A stretch of 64,000 bases of DNA. Source: Aquila chrysaetos chrysaetos (Eukaryota > Chordata > Aves > Accipitriformes > Accipitridae). The notes under the pieces are model-generated. The model did not search any database. It was not told where the DNA came from and was given only the letters and a program-made list of their open reading frames with translations. Positions 1 to 11,064 of the stretch are shown in pieces (the first letter of the stretch is position 1; each line of letters begins with the position of its first letter). The DNA lies in NCBI RefSeq assembly GCF_900496995.4, contig NC_044006.1:61425204-61489203 (forward strand), written 5' to 3'. A program made the translations under genes and the position numbers.

Positions 1-738
1 GGAGGTCCTTTCCTGTCCCACATTCCTAAGAGAACAATAACTGTCAAGCAAATAACATCATTCTGATACAACTCTAAGATATAACCATCTGTCAGGCAAT
101 ACCCAAGAATAATTATACCACAGAAAGCAAAACGAGATATTAATATCACAGCAGGACAAACTTGCCAAGAATAAACTTCACAGAGTATCTTTTCATAAAA
201 TGTCTTAGACCCGTAACCTCATTTCTCATAATTTCATGCTAAAAATTTGTTCCCTCTGCAAACAAGAGCTGCAGAAAGCATACCTCTCATGAAGTACTTG
301 CTCCCAAATCTGAATGAGCTCAGCTTATTTGGTCTCCATGCAACTAGGCAGTCCTATTATCTGCACACATACAGCAGATCATCTTACCCGAAACAATACT
401 ATATCTAACATGCTCAACAGGCCCTTTATTTGCTACAGTCATTACTACGTTCAGCTCAGGCAGGATGATTCAAAACTGGCTGTCAACTGCTTTGCTATTG
501 AAGGGTTCAAATCACCACTTTTGCCCAAATATCGTTAACCAGAAAAACTGCAGCAACCATGAGGTTCCAAGACAATTGGTTAGACGTTATCAGTCCACAG
601 AAATAACATATTCTAATAGACTAAGCTTTATAGTTTGAAAAAGCAGATGGCCTTTCAGGCACACCAGCCTTTCAAGTTGCCTGACATCTAAAGATACAGG
701 TAACGAAGTATACAGGTTGGTTTAATAAAGACTATTAC

Positions 739-841
739 CTGCCCCTACAAGTCTTTCAGGCTAGGAGACTGTTTTACACTAACAGGTACAGGCCTGGCTG
801 GAGGGGGATCTTCATATCTTAGTTTTATTATTGCAAGGTAT
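739..841 (-). other. Candidate internal exon (splice-site evidence only)
   Basis: On the - strand a pyrimidine-rich acceptor (TTGTCTTCAATTTCAG) precedes position 841, and a CAG|GTAATA donor follows position 739. The enclosed 103 nt has a frame reading ...EDPPPARPVPVSVKQSPSLK... that ends at a TAG (747-745) inside the segment. It would therefore be a terminal, alternative or non-coding exon rather than an ordinary internal coding one. The peptide is not one I recognise, and it does not match the C-terminus of MPP7 as I remember it. The segment could be chance. Confidence 0.2.
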
Positions 842-3800
842 CTGAAATTGAAGACAAACTGCAAAATATGTTTGTCCGATAGACTCCACCTGCTTATTTG
901 CAAAGTCCCTGATTACACCATGCATCCTATTGTTGCCTTCTAAAGGCTCATATTGAAATGGAACAACTGAGAGATTCATAGAAGAGGGGAAAGTGTGAGT
1001 GGTCATCAGGAGTTGTACATCAAAGGCAAATCAAACTCGACCATTTACTACTTCTCATAACACACAAGCGAATTACCTGGCAGCATAAAAGAGCAAACTA
1101 TAGGAAATATTTTTTTTCTATATAATACCTGGTTAAGTTGTAATAGCTGAAACCCAATTATTCAAATAAGTACTTAAAACACATTTTGAGAACAGGTTCT
1201 TTGGCTGCTATCAAACAAATGGTCCAGACAAAGTCTGTCGGAGACAAAAGTTTTGATATCAATCTTTGTCAACAGCTAGACTGCTACACCAAAACAAAGG
1301 CTTCTTTACAGCCATTTTTTAGTCTCTTTTCCTATAAATCCTCTCTTGGTCACTTCTGAATAAAGGGTAACAGCTCTTACATTCTCATCAGCAGACCTAC
1401 AGTATATAATTTTTCCTTAATAAGCACACAATTTCACTTTAAATTTAGAATTCAAAGGCATTTCCTTTTTTTCAGTTGATTTCCCCTCTCCTTATCCCTT
1501 GCAAAACCATTGTGGTTAAACACATAGAAAAGTTTTGCAGAACAAGAATAAAACTTGTGTCCGAGCAGTAAAGTTTATGTAAATTAATCTCCAACTGTAT
1601 TTTCTTAGCTTTATTCTCTTTGCGAAGCACAGAGCATGGTAGTTGCAAAGGAGTATTACAATCCATTTTCAGTTAGTTTATATCACACCACAACATTTTC
1701 CTACCATTTTAGTTCATCTGCTTATATTAGAATACCAATGCTTTTTTAAACTTGTCATCAAAATAGCATACACTTTTATTCACTCTGAGAGCCTGCAGAT
1801 CTGATTTCTAGTATATTCCAGACATGACTGCATAATTCAGACAAGTTTAAAAAAAGTATGCTGAAAGAAGATACTACCAAGGACTTCCCACCAGCCCTGC
1901 TGAGCATAAGAGGACATATTTTGCTTGACCTACCCTACTAATCTCAGCAAGTTGGGCCTTAGCAACAGATGCAAAGCTCATATGACCACTTTCAAATCCT
2001 TGTTGCAGCTCCACCTCCAGCCTTTGATCATTTTTCTTCTGGAAGTAACAAATGGATTTCTGCTCTTTGGACTATGTAACAGCCTCCTCGTAACCCACCA
2101 AGTGATCTCTCTAGTACCAGGAAGTGGGATTACTCATCTCAACTTCAGCTGCATTTCTCCCCATCACATACAGAAAAAGGTATATTGGATACTAATAAGA
2201 TAAATTTCAGTTATCTTAACTGTTGAAAAACTGTTTTGATTATTTTGCTATAGGATTAGACATCAAATTACAAAACTACAACAATATAATATATATGCAT
2301 TCTGACATAAATTTTGACATTCAGCAATCTGACACAAAAGTAGCTAAATCGTAGGATGAAATCTACTTGAACGGGTTTTCATCCCTCTAAATATTACAAA
2401 ACTGTAAACACACAAATTGCTTGAAGTGTAATTCACTTTTGCACAAACTTATCTTAAACTGGAATAAAGTTAGAAAGACTACTTTGTATCACAAAAGGAT
2501 TTTACCTTAAGATAAGCATTAAAAAAGGCAAACTGAACTCTTCAGAAACACTGTAAAGCACTGCAAAGCATACAAAAGGAAAAGGTGTCTATACAAAACT
2601 AACTTAGAGCACTCAGAAAACACGCAGACATTAAGAATTGCACCTAACTCAAAATGCACTTGCTTTCTGTCTTCTGTTTCATCCAAGCTGCACCCATAGA
2701 CAATTTACAGAATTCCCTGTCAGATATTCTGATTATTCTCCTACACTCATCCCTGGCTGGTTTCCAGGCAGCCTGAATGATTTTGCTCTGCCACTGCAAT
2801 GACAGCAAAGGAATCCTGTGTCCCAAGTAGCACAGGGGTTTTTTTAGTACATTATTTTGAAACAATGATTTTGAAATACTATCTTGGAAATATGACTGGG
2901 GTGATTCCTGTATACAAATTCTGGATCTCAGATGTAGTTGTTTATGCCAAGTCTCAGGCTGATAAAGTCACACAAACTTGCAGGTTTTATTAGCTTTTTT
3001 TTTTTCTTTCTTAATTTATATTTAATTCCAAGTTCATAGAACTACACAGGACATTCTGGCAGCTGGTACAATCACACGCTAAATCATAACCCAAAGACTC
3101 CCGTGACAAAACATCAAATCAGCGACCCTCTGATGAGATACCAGCAACAGAGAGAAATCTGCCTCATCTGGACAGCCAGAACACAGCCTGCTTGAGCTAC
3201 ATGGAGACACATCAAGTCAGGAAATATTACAAGGAGAAGTCCAAGCCAGCCTGATCATACTATTCTCTCTTCAGTATTGTCTAACAAAGAGAAGTAGAAC
3301 AAACACTATGCCCCATGACAACGCAACTTACTGACTGGGAACCACTGACCTAGACAGCGGTACTGTGACATTAATTCATCTGCTAGGGCTGAAACCAGTT
3401 TATTACTTGGAGACCAGAATAGCTCATCCCTTGACTCCTTAGAAAAGAGGCTTTTATTTAAAGTTTTTACTATTCCTCTTTTAGTTACAGGATTCCTGTA
3501 GGATCCAGTAGATTAGATGAGCTTTTCTTTTAGCTTCATTTTTTCCAGGGGTACAGTACTACTACTCTATTCTCTTCCATCAGAAGTTCAGCAAGAATTT
3601 TTCCTGAAACATGCTGATTCTACTAAAAGAATGGCAAGCACCTGACATTTTCCTTTCTTCACCTCATCATTCTTTTCACTTTCTTCCCCTGCCCTAAAAA
3701 AGGTTTCACTGTCAAAGGAGGTGGGGAAGACTCATTAGTGAGAGCGGTTTGCTGCAACAATTATCTAAAACTCAGGGTCAAATGTTTCTCTTAATAACAG

Positions 3801-6800
3801 CTGTAGATGCGTGCACACAAAAACACATTCAGTCTCCTTGCAGTGAGGGCTGTCTTGTACTTGAGTACATACACTATGAGATAATATTTATGTATAGTAA
3901 AAGTGCATACGAGAAAGAGTTTATGCATAAAAACATCCAACCTCCAGAAAAAAAAAAAAAATCTAATTACAAATAAGAGGAAGTGTGTAGTTTCCCATGT
4001 GTTTGTAACTTCTAGTTTCTAAATTTGTAAGTGGCTCTGCAACAATGTAAACACTAGACTTCGGATTACCTTTCCTATTACAGTCTATACCCAGCAAAGA
4101 AAACATAACACCGTAAAAAACATCACAACATTTGGCACTGGGTAACCAGACATGAGGCTTTCAGTCAGGCTGTGGCATATTCTTACCTCTCCATTGGGGA
4201 AGCAGTCTATGTGTGCCTATCACACACGCCCATTATCAAAACTCATCTCTCTAGTCAAGCATTCAAGTGGGGAGAAAACATCTCGGCATACTACTCAAGA
4301 ATGAGTTTTGGAGAAGAAAAGGTCCTATCGTTACTTACTAATTCAGAACAATATATTATTACATGTAAGGTCTCTAAAAAGCATTCCAAGTACTACAGAG
4401 AAACCTGTTTCTTTCAAAAGGCAGCAAAAGAGATACAGAGGAAGAGGACACAATTTCCATTACCCAGGCAAAGATATATGGCAGCAACAGCAGTGAGACA
4501 TTAACCAGCAGTGAGACATTAACATTTGTTAAGGCAGAATCAAAACCAAGCCCTGCTTGAAAGAGGAAGAGGGTAACAGTATGCTTTTAATTCATGTATG
4601 ATGGCTAGCACATAAGACGCAAGGCCAGCACTAATTGGAGGGCACGAAAGGAAAGTTTAGCCCTTTGCTTACTATCCTCTCAAATGCACACCTAAATAGA
4701 AGGGAAATCAGCATTTGAATTTGACCAGCCAGTGAATGAGAAGGAAAGGGATAAAGACATCTGGCCTCTGTAGTGAGGACATTGTCCTTGTACATTGGGA
4801 GCCAGAAGCAACAGAAGCGTGCTGGAATCCTGCAGACAGAACACAGCAGCTCCATCCACGTCCTGTGCAGGCACTGAGGAAGGACACGCTCTTATTTTTA
4901 TCCCAGTGCTGAGAGACCTTATGAGCTGCAAACTAACAGCTAAACAAATACTTAATCATAAGTACCACAATACAAGATGAGACCTGCTTTTGGACAACTG
5001 TGAATAACTTAATTTGTTACTTACATCTTCACAATGTGGCCAAATAAAAGAAATCTCAATTAACACATATAGCTGCCCTGACATACTGGAAACTCTTAAT
5101 AAATACTGGAAACTGTTAATACAAGCACACTGAACAGCCACAGAGGGTCTGATTACTTTCAATGAATGCTTTCCTGTTCCTGTAGGCTGTTAGTCTTAGA
5201 CCACATTACCGTGCATGCCATGTTTTCTTTTCAGGAATCTGGAGATACTCCATTTGTATAATCAAGAAGGTGTTTTTTCTTCCTGAAGTACCACCACCAT
5301 CTCAACTGACCAGCTTGTGAAAATGTACAATGCACCTGCTGGCACTACATGTCATTCCAGAGACTTTTAGCTATGATAACAGCAGCTTTATTTTAATAAG
5401 CTGCAGTGTTTTGGTAAGTAATGCACGTGTCTATTGAATTGATACATACATTTTAAATATTAATGCTATATCCAAGCTAGATGAAAGCATTAGAGAAGAC
5501 AGAATAACTGATATAATAAGGTGGGACATCTAATTCCCTGATGCAAGCTAGCAGCATGTAAAATGGTGAGTTCAGCCCTTGAATAAAGCAACCAGAATGC
5601 CTCCTGTTTTCTTTCAAATTTAATTGCTATCACCCATAGGAAGTCAAAACCACTAGCTGGAACTCATTAAATAGTGTGATAAAGCTGGAAGTCTGAGGAG
5701 TAAAATGTAAATCCAAGATTAATGAAGTAGCATTTACTCAACTGTCATCATTGATTACACTTGTCCACCTACACAACAAAGTTACAGAATTAAACATTGT
5801 GTTACAGCTTCTGTCTGCCTCTATTCATAAAGCAGGAAAAAGAGTATTTAACCAAAACCTATCTTCCTACAGGATGTTTTAATTCTGAACAATTAAAAAA
5901 AAAAAAAAATCTAATACCACCTTTGATTTGCTGAGCCAGAATTGAACCACTGATAAAGAGTTTCTGCGTTGAGACTACTTGTCTTCATGTTACAGATGTC
6001 AGTTATTACTTTATTTCAGTCAGTTAAGGTTACAATAACCAACCGGTAATTATTTGGGTCACCCCCCACTATTTCTTCTCCAAATATGAAAAGAAAAGTA
6101 GTATTTTGCAAAGTTTCTGAAGTTTCCTTGGTATTCTATTCTATGACTTATTAAATATAATTAGCAGATCAGCCAGGTCCTACTCTGAGAAAAGGTTATT
6201 GAGATTGCAAACCTTTCCTAACAGGTATCACCTAAGACTCCAGTGCTGTGTGGAATGTGGGGGGTTTTCTTTCCAAAATTCAAATATTTGTCATATTAAT
6301 GTCTTTACATTACTTTTAAAATCAGAAATCTAAGGAAAAAAAATGTTTTACAACTCTGTGATAACATTCTTCTGTACGTAAAATATTTAAACTCTTCCTC
6401 CATAGCCATGTCAGCTACAGATTCTTCCTTTTAGCCAAATTTCTGTATTGGTTTCCAACACCCTTCTATTCCCACCCCAACCTTTTTTCCTTTTGAAATG
6501 AAGGTATGTAACAGTCTTCATTTATCACTGTGAACAAGTTCAGTAAAAAGCCCTAATGAGAATGAATTTATTAAGTAATAAATGCATATTTATAATGAAA
6601 TCAGGAGTTAAAATAATTAATATTGAATAGAGTACACAGTGTTAGAAAATGGTTGTCATAGCTTCTAGGAAACAAAAGCCTTTTACAGCTGGCACAATAA
6701 AGTTTTCAAATTTTTTCCAATTGTCAAACTATTCCTTTGATTCCTGCTTCCCCCAGTAACTACCTTATGAATCCTTCCCTTCGTGGCACTCACAGCAGAA

Positions 6801-7268
6801 CTTTCCGGATCTAATTGCCCAGGAAGACATTTTCCTTCACTGTTGCAGTCCCAAAATCTGCTATTTCCAGTCACAATTTCTCCTTTGGTCTGGGTGCTAG
6901 CATGCCCACTATCCACTAGAAGTAGTTATCTTCCAGCAGAAACAAACAGAGGGAAACCACGACGCTATTCAACCATCCACATATGCTAGCTGCAGCCATG
7001 GTTCTAAACAAAGGACAACATCCAACTTTTCTACACTCCTTCCAAAAATGTGTTTGCTGGATGACTGACTTCTCTCTTAAGAGCCTCAGTCTCAGCTGCT
7101 GCACATTATTTTTGCTCTCCGTTTTAACCATTAAGGTTTCTTGAAGCTGGATAGTCTTCCCTAAGAAGCACCCAGGGTGTCTCGCCGACCTGTTCCAGGT
7201 CTCAGGGCCCAGGCACATGACTCTCACAGCACACAGATGAGGGACCAAAGGCACCACTCAGCACTTAC

Positions 7269-7440
7269 CTCAAAGCATGCCATTCACAGTTTTATCCCCT
7301 GAGGTTTGTTTGCCATTTCGATACCCTTGCTCAGACTGTTCATGGCAGCTGGAAGGTGGTCCAAGTCACTGTCTGTATCATATTTCAAACACACAACAAG
7401 CTTTCAAAGCAGGGAGCCATGCACTGCAGTTCGATCGGAG
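7269..7440 (-). other. Exon-like segment with strong donor; possible coding relic
   Basis: A consensus donor (GAG|GTAAGT) lies on the - strand after position 7269. Upstream of it one - strand frame reads DTDSDLDHLPAAMNSLSKG and continues to a stop at the end of the segment. The composition looks protein-like, but I recognise no family and there is no clearly good acceptor. Alternatives are a non-coding exon of the leftward gene, a very old transposon relic, or chance. Confidence 0.15.
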
Positions 7441-9086
7441 CTGTTTGACTTGCTGGGCCATAGTACTTCTTGTGTCTTCTTAACACCAGGACAAAATTTC
7501 TAGCACATCTCATTTTGATGTTATTAAAGTAACAGATTTGGATCTTTGGAGAAGTAACCAATCTTTAAATAAGGAACCTACAACACCTCTATGGTACTGC
7601 CTGGATGTTCCTTTCCCCATAGGAAATTAAATGCTAGAACTTAAGTTGGCAGGACTGAAGTTACAAGTTAGCTATGTACGTACTGGAGGTAACATAGACT
7701 TACTGAATCAGTTAACCTTGGAGATTGGACAGCAAAAGGCTCCTTTCAGGGTCTCTAGGATCTACAGATGGCAAGAGAGCAGCAGCAAAGCCAGGATAGG
7801 GTGTGCCCCAGGCAAGGCAGCTAACAAAGGGCTGCTGTTTGTCCTGGTGGGAGCAGCAGTAACTGTGCCTTGGGCTGCTAGGAGGGACAGCATTAGGGGA
7901 GGAGCCAGGATTTTTAGATATGACCTGCAGAGTAGATTTCATACCCTCATTAGACTTTAGCCTCTATTCACCTTAACAAGGGAGCAAGCTGCTCGTTCAG
8001 AAGTTGGTTTTGGTCGCTTCTCCAGCACTGCTAGTCTCAAGATGATGCAGCTTCAGCATTCCCTCTTAGAAACACACATTTCACTTACAATGCAATCCTA
8101 ACACAAAGTTAACTGTGTTCACAGCTTCCCAAGTGACCCAGATTACAATGAGATAATTAACTGCTCGTGAACAGCTATTCATTGAAAAACTCTATCACAG
8201 TATCTGTTAAGCCATTGAAAACCTTCATTACAGTATCTGTCAAACCTCTGAGAAGACATTTAAGACTGTTTCTTTAGATCAGTTCTCTTTTTGCAACTCT
8301 TCTGGACTGTGATAAAAAAAGCAAGGCTTTCTATCAGCTGAACTTGCAAGGTGTTTCTAAAAACACAAAAAAACCCTCTCCATCTGCCAGTTGAAGCTTC
8401 TGATTTGGCCACATGTAATGTGTGAAATAATTATATTCCACTCTCTTTTATTTATAATTAGCAATGTCAATTCCATTTCTTTAGATAGCATTCATGGCAC
8501 ATTGCAGCTCTGCATTTCGTATCTGAAACTACATTGTTCCTTCTGGAACAGCTTCATTTACTAGAGCCAAGCTCAGTCCACCAAACAATACATTATGAAT
8601 GCAATAAAGATTTTTCTATGCTCTTTATATAAATGGATGTGTACATTTCCAAGTTCTGAGACATAATTAGTAGCTCTGAAGAAGTTTTACTCTACACTTA
8701 AACTTGTTACACAATTTATAGTGCAATGTGTTTTGTAGTCAGTCATCATCAACTGTTGGCTGTATTAGCAATACAGTTTCCTATTTTTTCAAAACTTATA
8801 CCATCTTATATAATGAAATAACATAAGAAAATTTATTCAGTCTTGACTCAAAAAAGAGGCTGTCTTTACAAGACAATAAAGCAACACACAATTAAGACTA
8901 CTTAGACCACATATTGGTACAAAGGCGTTTCACAGCTTTATTTATTAATACTAAGCATGATATTAAATTATTCTTGTTCTTTCATACTAATCCACACCAT
9001 GTTCAGGACCGTAGAAAACAAGCAACAGCCTAGTCCAGTATCAGAAAATGGTGGGCAAAAAAAGAGTAATCATAAAGTAGTCCTAC

Positions 9087-9161
9087 CTGGATGACCGTCT
9101 TTACTTCAACAGGGACTTAAGATCGCATTTTCCAAACTGTGGAGCTGAGAACCTATGGAGC
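9087..9161 (-). other. Candidate non-coding 5' UTR exon of leftward gene (MPP7?)
   Basis: Read on the - strand, this 75-nt segment starts after a strong acceptor (CCTTTCCTTTTTCTTCCAG) and ends at CAG|GTAGGA. Both sites are close to consensus. Its only ATG opens a three-codon frame (ATG CGA TCT TAA), so it is best read as untranslated. It lies about 5.4 kb downstream of the candidate first exon in the 14-15 kb CpG island. As far as I recall, mammalian MPP7 transcripts also begin with non-coding exons, and MPP7 is the conserved left-hand neighbour of WAC. The exon is well supported by its splice signals; the gene name is inference. Confidence 0.5.
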
Positions 9162-10524
9162 CTGGAAGAAAAAGGAAAGGTTAATAGTAATATGACACTG
9201 GTTCTAGTCAGTGTTGGAAATGCTACATATTTTCATGCTTTTATTCTAAGTGTTAGGAGCATAAGTTTAAAGTAGTTCACTTCCCAATGACTGTTTCTCT
9301 ATGAAGCCCTGCAGAAATAAGAAAAGTCAGAAGAGATTTATTTAAGCCAGGGAGAGAGAGGATTTCAGGTTGCAAATCTGTTCTGCCTCCATGCCTGTCC
9401 TAGACAAATTGGTCTCAAAGCAGTAATTAAGCAAAATGATGATTTCCAAATGGGTACAGGTAAGCTTTATCTAAGGTATAAATATCCATAAGACTTCACA
9501 GACATATAATCATGCTTTATATGTGAACAACATGCAAGTTCTGGTACAAAACCTTAAGTGTAAGCCTTCTCCCACTGCACTTAATGGGTCCATATTGAAA
9601 ACCCTTTAAGCACTTGTGACTTCATGCTTGTAGTAAAGATGCTCATTTCTTTGCTTCATGATAGCTAATCACTCTGCTTTGGAAAGTCAGCAATAACCTC
9701 AAAACCATTACTAGCTGTGCACACTGACATTCAGCAAATGTCTTTCTCAACACTCCACCTGGCATTCTGCACTGCCTACTTCTCATACAAACTGAAAACA
9801 CCTGATGTCTCCTCTTGGCAATGAACTGCAGGAGCAGAAATGGAGCAGCGGACCACAGAATGGACGTGGGGGAACAGAACCACGGCAACCCTGTTACATG
9901 TATGGCAAGCACCTAACAGTCAAAACAGGGAGGAAAACATCAAGATGGGCCTATTCTTTCCATGTTCATATGTCATTATTTCTTCCGCACACTGCAAACT
10001 ACAATCTTCACATCTCCAATTTCATAGTTCTATAGTATAGTTTGTAGTTATAGTTTATGGATTGGTTCAATGATTATCTTTAAATACTGATACCATTGAG
10101 GATGTAAACAATGAGTTAATTTCAGGAACTTTAGGTTGCAGGCTTATTACATCATGGACCATATTGCACATGGTTTGAGAACTAAGAAAGCTTGAATTTT
10201 TGTTCTTTAAAACTAGCAAAAAACTGCCAAAGATTATTTTTTTTTCTTCTGTTAAAATATTCTTGTATTAAAATATTACATACTTTAAGGGGGTACTATC
10301 TAGGCTGGATTTTAGTTTGATCTATTATTTCATATAAGTAACAAAAGAACAGCAATAGTGGGATCACATTAGCCTTCACAGATGAATGGAAAAGCAACAA
10401 AAACCAAGATGTTGGCCACAGTAACAAGATGTGAACCCAGGAGATTAAATATACTGAAACCCTTTTACATTAGCAGCTCATCTTTTCTCCAGAGCTAACA
10501 ACTGGGAGATAAGATTGATTCTAC
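9162..10524. other. Non-coding stretch, presumed intron
   Basis: AT-rich sequence between the candidate UTR exon and the solo LTR. I see no exon with paired splice sites, no RNA gene and no recognisable repeat. The overlapping short frames near 9640-10040 have no domain. Confidence 0.45.
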
Positions 10525-10529
10525 CCATG

Positions 10530-11059
10530 TATGGCACTACACACACCCCCCATCCCGCCAGCAGGAAACGAAACTTCTCCAGGCAGGGAGAAGGGGAAAG
10601 AAAAAAAAACCTAAACCCTAGAGGCTGTAGGTTGAAATTTGAACTGGCCAATCGAGACGTGCCAGGTACACCGAGTGACCTTCTTGGCCAATAGGGATTA
10701 AATGACCACAGGTCAGATTCGACAGGGGTATAAACAGGGTCCCGCCGGAGGACACGCGGGAATCAGTCCTCCTCGGAGCAGCGGGTCTGCAGTCGGGGAC
10801 TCCCCCTCCGGCCGGGGCACCACGCGAGGTAACTCCTCGAGGGAGAGAGCCCTCAGCTTTTGGGTGAGTGATACGCACATTTTGGAGCCATCACTTTAAA
10901 TCTTGGGGATTCTTGAGTCGGCTGTGTAGTATTAGTTCTCTTTACATCATTGAGCCTGTGGTTTTATAAGATGTTACCGGACTTCTAACTAACTTTTTAC
11001 TGAAGAATAAATCTGAGTTTTAACACCTGTTGGATTTGGTTATGTGTGCATCTGTAACA
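10530..11059 (+). mobile_element. Solo LTR of an endogenous retrovirus, ERVL-like
   Basis: A 530-bp fossil LTR bounded by an exact 5-bp direct repeat CCATG (10525-10529 and 11060-11064), the duplication size usual for ERVL-type elements. The promoter is complete in outline on the + strand: CCAAT boxes at 10648-10652 and 10688-10692, TATAAA at 10729-10734, then a GC-rich R/U5-like region. A polyadenylation signal AATAAA lies at 11006-11011, and the unit ends ...TGTAACA. No internal retroviral region or second LTR is present, so it is a solo LTR left by recombination. It lies antisense within the presumed first intron of the leftward gene. The left edge could be two bases earlier. The age is not measurable without a partner LTR. 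Confidence 0.8.
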
Positions 11060-11064
11060 CCATG

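Larger units (their letters stand above)
1..9086. other. AT-rich non-coding stretch, presumed intron of a leftward gene
   Basis: I see no convincing protein-coding exon here on either strand. Open frames are short and lack recognisable domains. The stretch lies downstream, on the - strand, of the candidate non-coding exon at 9087-9161, so it is probably intron of the gene starting at the 14-15 kb CpG island. It contains A- and T-runs (for example near 3000, 3950 and 5890). Two weak exon-like segments are listed separately. Coding exons of MPP7 were looked for by translating likely start-region peptides and were not found. They may lie left of the window. Confidence 0.5.

Noticed and set aside
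6128-6150. TATTCTATTCTATGAC considered as the 3' terminal repeat of a CR1 LINE.
   Set aside because: Only about one and a half imperfect units, with no CR1-like sequence next to it.
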